Source: Deltaproteobacteria bacterium
GTDB taxonomy: Bacteria; Desulfobacterota; DSM-4660; Desulfatiglandales; Desulfatiglandaceae
Assembly: GCA_021159825.1 (NCBI GenBank)
Contig: JAGHDR010000213.1
Location: 1-7,454 of the forward strand
Direction of reading: 5' to 3'
Length of the DNA: 7,454 nucleotides
Below the pieces are notes generated by a model that saw only the letters and a list, made by a program, of their open reading frames with translations, did not search any database and was not told the DNA's origin. The translations under genes and the position numbers were made by a program. Positions 5,460 to 7,454 of the stretch are shown here, piece after piece (the first letter of the stretch is position 1; the number at the start of each line of letters is the position of its first letter).

Positions 5460-7277
5460 TCATCGGTAGCAGGTTGCCTGCTTTTCAAACAGATCTGCGT
5501 ATTTTCCGTCAAGTTGTATCAGCTCCTCGTGGCTTCCCCTTTCTACAATGCTTCCATCCTCAAACACAAGAATTCGGTCCGCCATGCGGACCGTGGAAAA
5601 CCGGTGGCTTATGAGAATCGCTGCACGGCCTTCCAAAAGTTGCCGAAACCTGTTGAATATTTCATATTCCGTTTTTGCATCCAGGGAACTGGTCGGTTCA
5701 TCAAGGGCGATAATCTGAGCATCGCGCAAAAAGGCCCGTGCCAGGGCCACCTTCTGCCATTCACCGATACTGAGTTCTTCTCCTTCTTCAAACCACTTTC
5801 CAAGTATTGTATCATAGCCTTTGGGCAGACGAGCAATCAGCTCATCGGCGCCGGCATCCCGGGCCGCTTCAGCGATCTGTTCCTGGCCGGCGGCGAGTTG
5901 GATCTTCCCCAGCCGGATATTTTCACGTGCCGTCAGATGGTATCTCACGTGGTCCTGAAAGATAACGCTGATTTCTCGCCGAAGTGCTGCTGTGCCATAC
6001 TCACGAAGATCCACGCCATCTAAGGTAATGGTTCCCTTCGTAGGGTCATATAAGCGGCAGAGGAGTTTGACGAATGTGGTTTTGCCTGAGCCATTTTCAC
6101 CCACCAATGCCACAACTTCGCCAGGGCCGATGGAAAGAGAAATATCCTCAAGGACCTTTCCCCTGCCTGATGGGTATTTGAAACCCACACGATCAAACAC
6201 GATGCCCTTCTTCATGGGGTGGGGAACCGGATGGGGGTGGAGAGGCTCTCTTACCTTCGGTTCAATGTCAAGGAATTCATATAGGTTGGAAAGAAACAGA
6301 TTGTCCTCATAAAGACCGGCCATACCACCCAGCATATCCCGGAGATACCCCATGCCCCTTTGAAATGCCTGGAAGTACATGACCATATCGCCCAAAGTAA
6401 TGCCGCCCATGACGGTTCGGTACGCAATGAAACCGAAAGCGCCAAAGACGGCAATGGTTGCACCGATCTGGGCCATAAAATCAGCTACAGAACGTTTACG
6501 TGTCAGTTCGATTTTTTCACGGCGGAGTTGCTTTCTTAAAGAGCTGAATTGTTGAATAAATAAATCCCCTAAGCCAAACAGCCTGATCTCCTTGGCGTGA
6601 GCATCTCCAGTCAATATCCAATTAAAATAACCGGCCTTTCTTTCTGCCTGGGTTTTTTCCCTCTGCCAGCGATACATCTTACCGGAATATCTTATACGAA
6701 CGAGTATCCCCGGAATAACCGCTATGAACAAGACTACTGCCACACCCCAATGGAAGGAAAGCAGCAATCCGGCCATGGCTATTAAGGAGATCCCGTTTTG
6801 TCCCAACTGGGCCAGGCCGTTTACAATATGGGTGGGCCGAAAGGGACCTTCCTGTTGGGCACGGTGAAGGGTGTCAAAGTACTGGGGGTTCTCATAATAT
6901 TCCAGATCCACTTCAACAGATTTGGCATGGAGCACATCATACATATGATCAGTAACTGTCGCGGACTGGGCTTCCTTTACAAGACCGGACAACAACTGGA
7001 TCAGGGCATTGAAAAGCGCTACCCCGGCCGCGCAGGCGATAAGGAGCGCCACATGTTGAAAGGCCGAGGCCTTATCCGGGGCTGACAAAGAAAAAGTTAC
7101 CGCATCCACAATCAGCTTCATGAGATAAAGCGCAAGCAGCGGTAACACACCCTGTATAACGAGCAGGAAAAGGTTGGCGATGGTCCAGCCCGGCCCTGCC
7201 TTCCACACAAAACGCACCGCCCGATCAAGACGGATTGCCTGCCTTACCTTTTCGCCTAAAGAATTATTGGTTTTCAT
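5460..7277 (-). CDS. ABC exporter with fused membrane and ATPase domains
   Basis: This 605-residue half-transporter should work as a dimer in the inner membrane, exporting a substrate with ATP. The membrane domain (about 30-330) has hydrophobic segments near 32-56, 75-97, 160-195 and 270-290. It contains DLEYYENPQYFDTLHRAQQE (124-143), a block typical of exporters related to lantibiotic/peptide transporters such as NisT. The ATPase domain (about 355-600) has Walker A GENGSGKTT (393-401), Q-loop Gln441, signature LSIGE (502-506, with Glu at the usual Gln), Walker B IIALDE (522-527), D-loop SSLD and H-loop His558. All catalytic parts are present, so it should be active. There is no peptidase domain at the N-terminus. 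The ribosome site is weak (AAGG at long spacing). The substrate is unknown, and the phosphatase gene 19 nt downstream is the only contextual clue. Confidence 0.93.
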   Translation of the reverse strand: MKTNNSLGEKVRQAIRLDRAVRFVWKAGPGWTIANLFLLVIQGVLPLLALYLMKLIVDAVTFSLSAPDKASAFQHVALLIACAAGVALFNALIQLLSGLVKEAQSATVTDHMYDVLHAKSVEVDLEYYENPQYFDTLHRAQQEGPFRPTHIVNGLAQLGQNGISLIAMAGLLLSFHWGVAVVLFIAVIPGILVRIRYSGKMYRWQREKTQAERKAGYFNWILTGDAHAKEIRLFGLGDLFIQQFSSLRKQLRREKIELTRKRSVADFMAQIGATIAVFGAFGFIAYRTVMGGITLGDMVMYFQAFQRGMGYLRDMLGGMAGLYEDNLFLSNLYEFLDIEPKVREPLHPHPVPHPMKKGIVFDRVGFKYPSGRGKVLEDISLSIGPGEVVALVGENGSGKTTFVKLLCRLYDPTKGTITLDGVDLREYGTAALRREISVIFQDHVRYHLTARENIRLGKIQLAAGQEQIAEAARDAGADELIARLPKGYDTILGKWFEEGEELSIGEWQKVALARAFLRDAQIIALDEPTSSLDAKTEYEIFNRFRQLLEGRAAILISHRFSTVRMADRILVFEDGSIVERGSHEELIQLDGKYADLFEKQATCYR

Positions 7278-7426
7278 GGACTTGAAAATACCTTATTTTT
7301 TAACTGAAAAAACCCCTAAGCCGAAATGGGTAAAAAGGCAAGCTTAATTTTGGTTTATTTTATGCCTGTTATAAGTTAAATAAGAAAAAAGAAACGATAG
7401 CGGTTAATCAAAGAAAGGCTAATGCC
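7278..7426. promoter_or_regulatory. AT-rich divergent intergenic region
   Basis: About 150 bases separate the ABC exporter start from the possible plus-strand gene at the right edge. The region is visibly richer in A and T than its surroundings and should hold both promoters. I find a candidate plus-strand -10 (separate entry) but no convincing minus-strand promoter. An imperfect TAAGC / GCTTA repeat near 7317-7346 is weak. Confidence 0.4.
7367..7375 (+). promoter_or_regulatory. Candidate extended -10 element facing the right edge
   Basis: TG, one base, then TATAAG gives an extended -10 with five of six consensus bases. A TTGGTT at 7350-7355 is too close (14 bases) to be a normal -35. It would start transcription about 45 bases before the ATG at 7427. 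Confidence 0.35.
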
Positions 7427-7454
7427 ATGGAAACACAAACAAGTTCTTTTAAAG
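7427..7454 (+). CDS. Possible start of a plus-strand gene (partial)
   Basis: An ATG at 7427 reads METQTSSFK and runs off the window. AAAGG (7414-7418) is 8 nt upstream, a good ribosome-site spacing. A second ATG at 7422 in another frame (MPWKHKQVLLK) is only 3 nt from that site and less likely. Nine codons are too few to name a family. Confidence 0.4.

Noticed and set aside
5439..6023. 194-codon plus-strand frame opposite the ABC ATPase domain
   Set aside because: It is antisense to the signature, Walker B and H-loop coding region. It has no plausible start site or family features.

Overview
The window looks like chromosomal sequence from an anaerobic deltaproteobacterium (Desulfobacterota, sulfate-reducer-like). 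This is inferred from gene content: a DUF362 protein carrying two 4Fe-4S motifs, a thioredoxin system grouped with an exported rhodanese-like protein, and gene sequences of typical Gram-negative type. No rRNA, tRNA or marker gene is present to fix the taxonomy. The window is densely coded and no gap exceeds 300 bases. I see no insertion sequence, phage gene, CRISPR array or tRNA.

Left block (1-2301, minus strand, read right to left): a putative promoter at 2273-2301 precedes an exported rhodanese-fold protein whose catalytic Cys is replaced by Ser. It is followed by a small unrecognised protein with a peculiar start region, then thioredoxin (trxA) and thioredoxin reductase (trxB), then the first codons of a probable membrane or exported protein that runs off the left edge. 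The spacings are very tight (11 nt, a TAATG overlap, 30 nt, 2 nt), so this is very likely one operon for thiol/disulfide redox chemistry. TrxB passes electrons from NADPH to TrxA. The rhodanese-like protein acts outside the cytoplasm and may handle sulfur or bind a partner.

Centre (2354-4637, plus strand): a DUF362/ferredoxin fusion protein is divergent from the redox operon and shares a 144-base intergenic region with it. About 100 bases further on, behind its own candidate extended -10 promoter, is a branched-chain amino acid aminotransferase (ilvE type).

Right block (4673-7277, minus strand): a full-length ABC exporter half-transporter (membrane domain plus ATPase) is followed 19 nt later by a PHP-domain CpsB/YwqE-type phosphatase. 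The two appear co-transcribed and converge on ilvE across only 35 bases. Beyond the ABC gene is an AT-rich divergent intergenic region, then the possible first codons of a plus-strand gene that leaves the right edge.

No clearly new multi-gene system stands out. The items most worth a second look are the Cys-to-Ser rhodanese in the thioredoxin operon, the ideal ribosome binding site and ATG followed by an in-frame TAA ahead of the small gene, and a CpsB-type phosphatase paired with an ABC exporter rather than with a tyrosine kinase and capsule genes.
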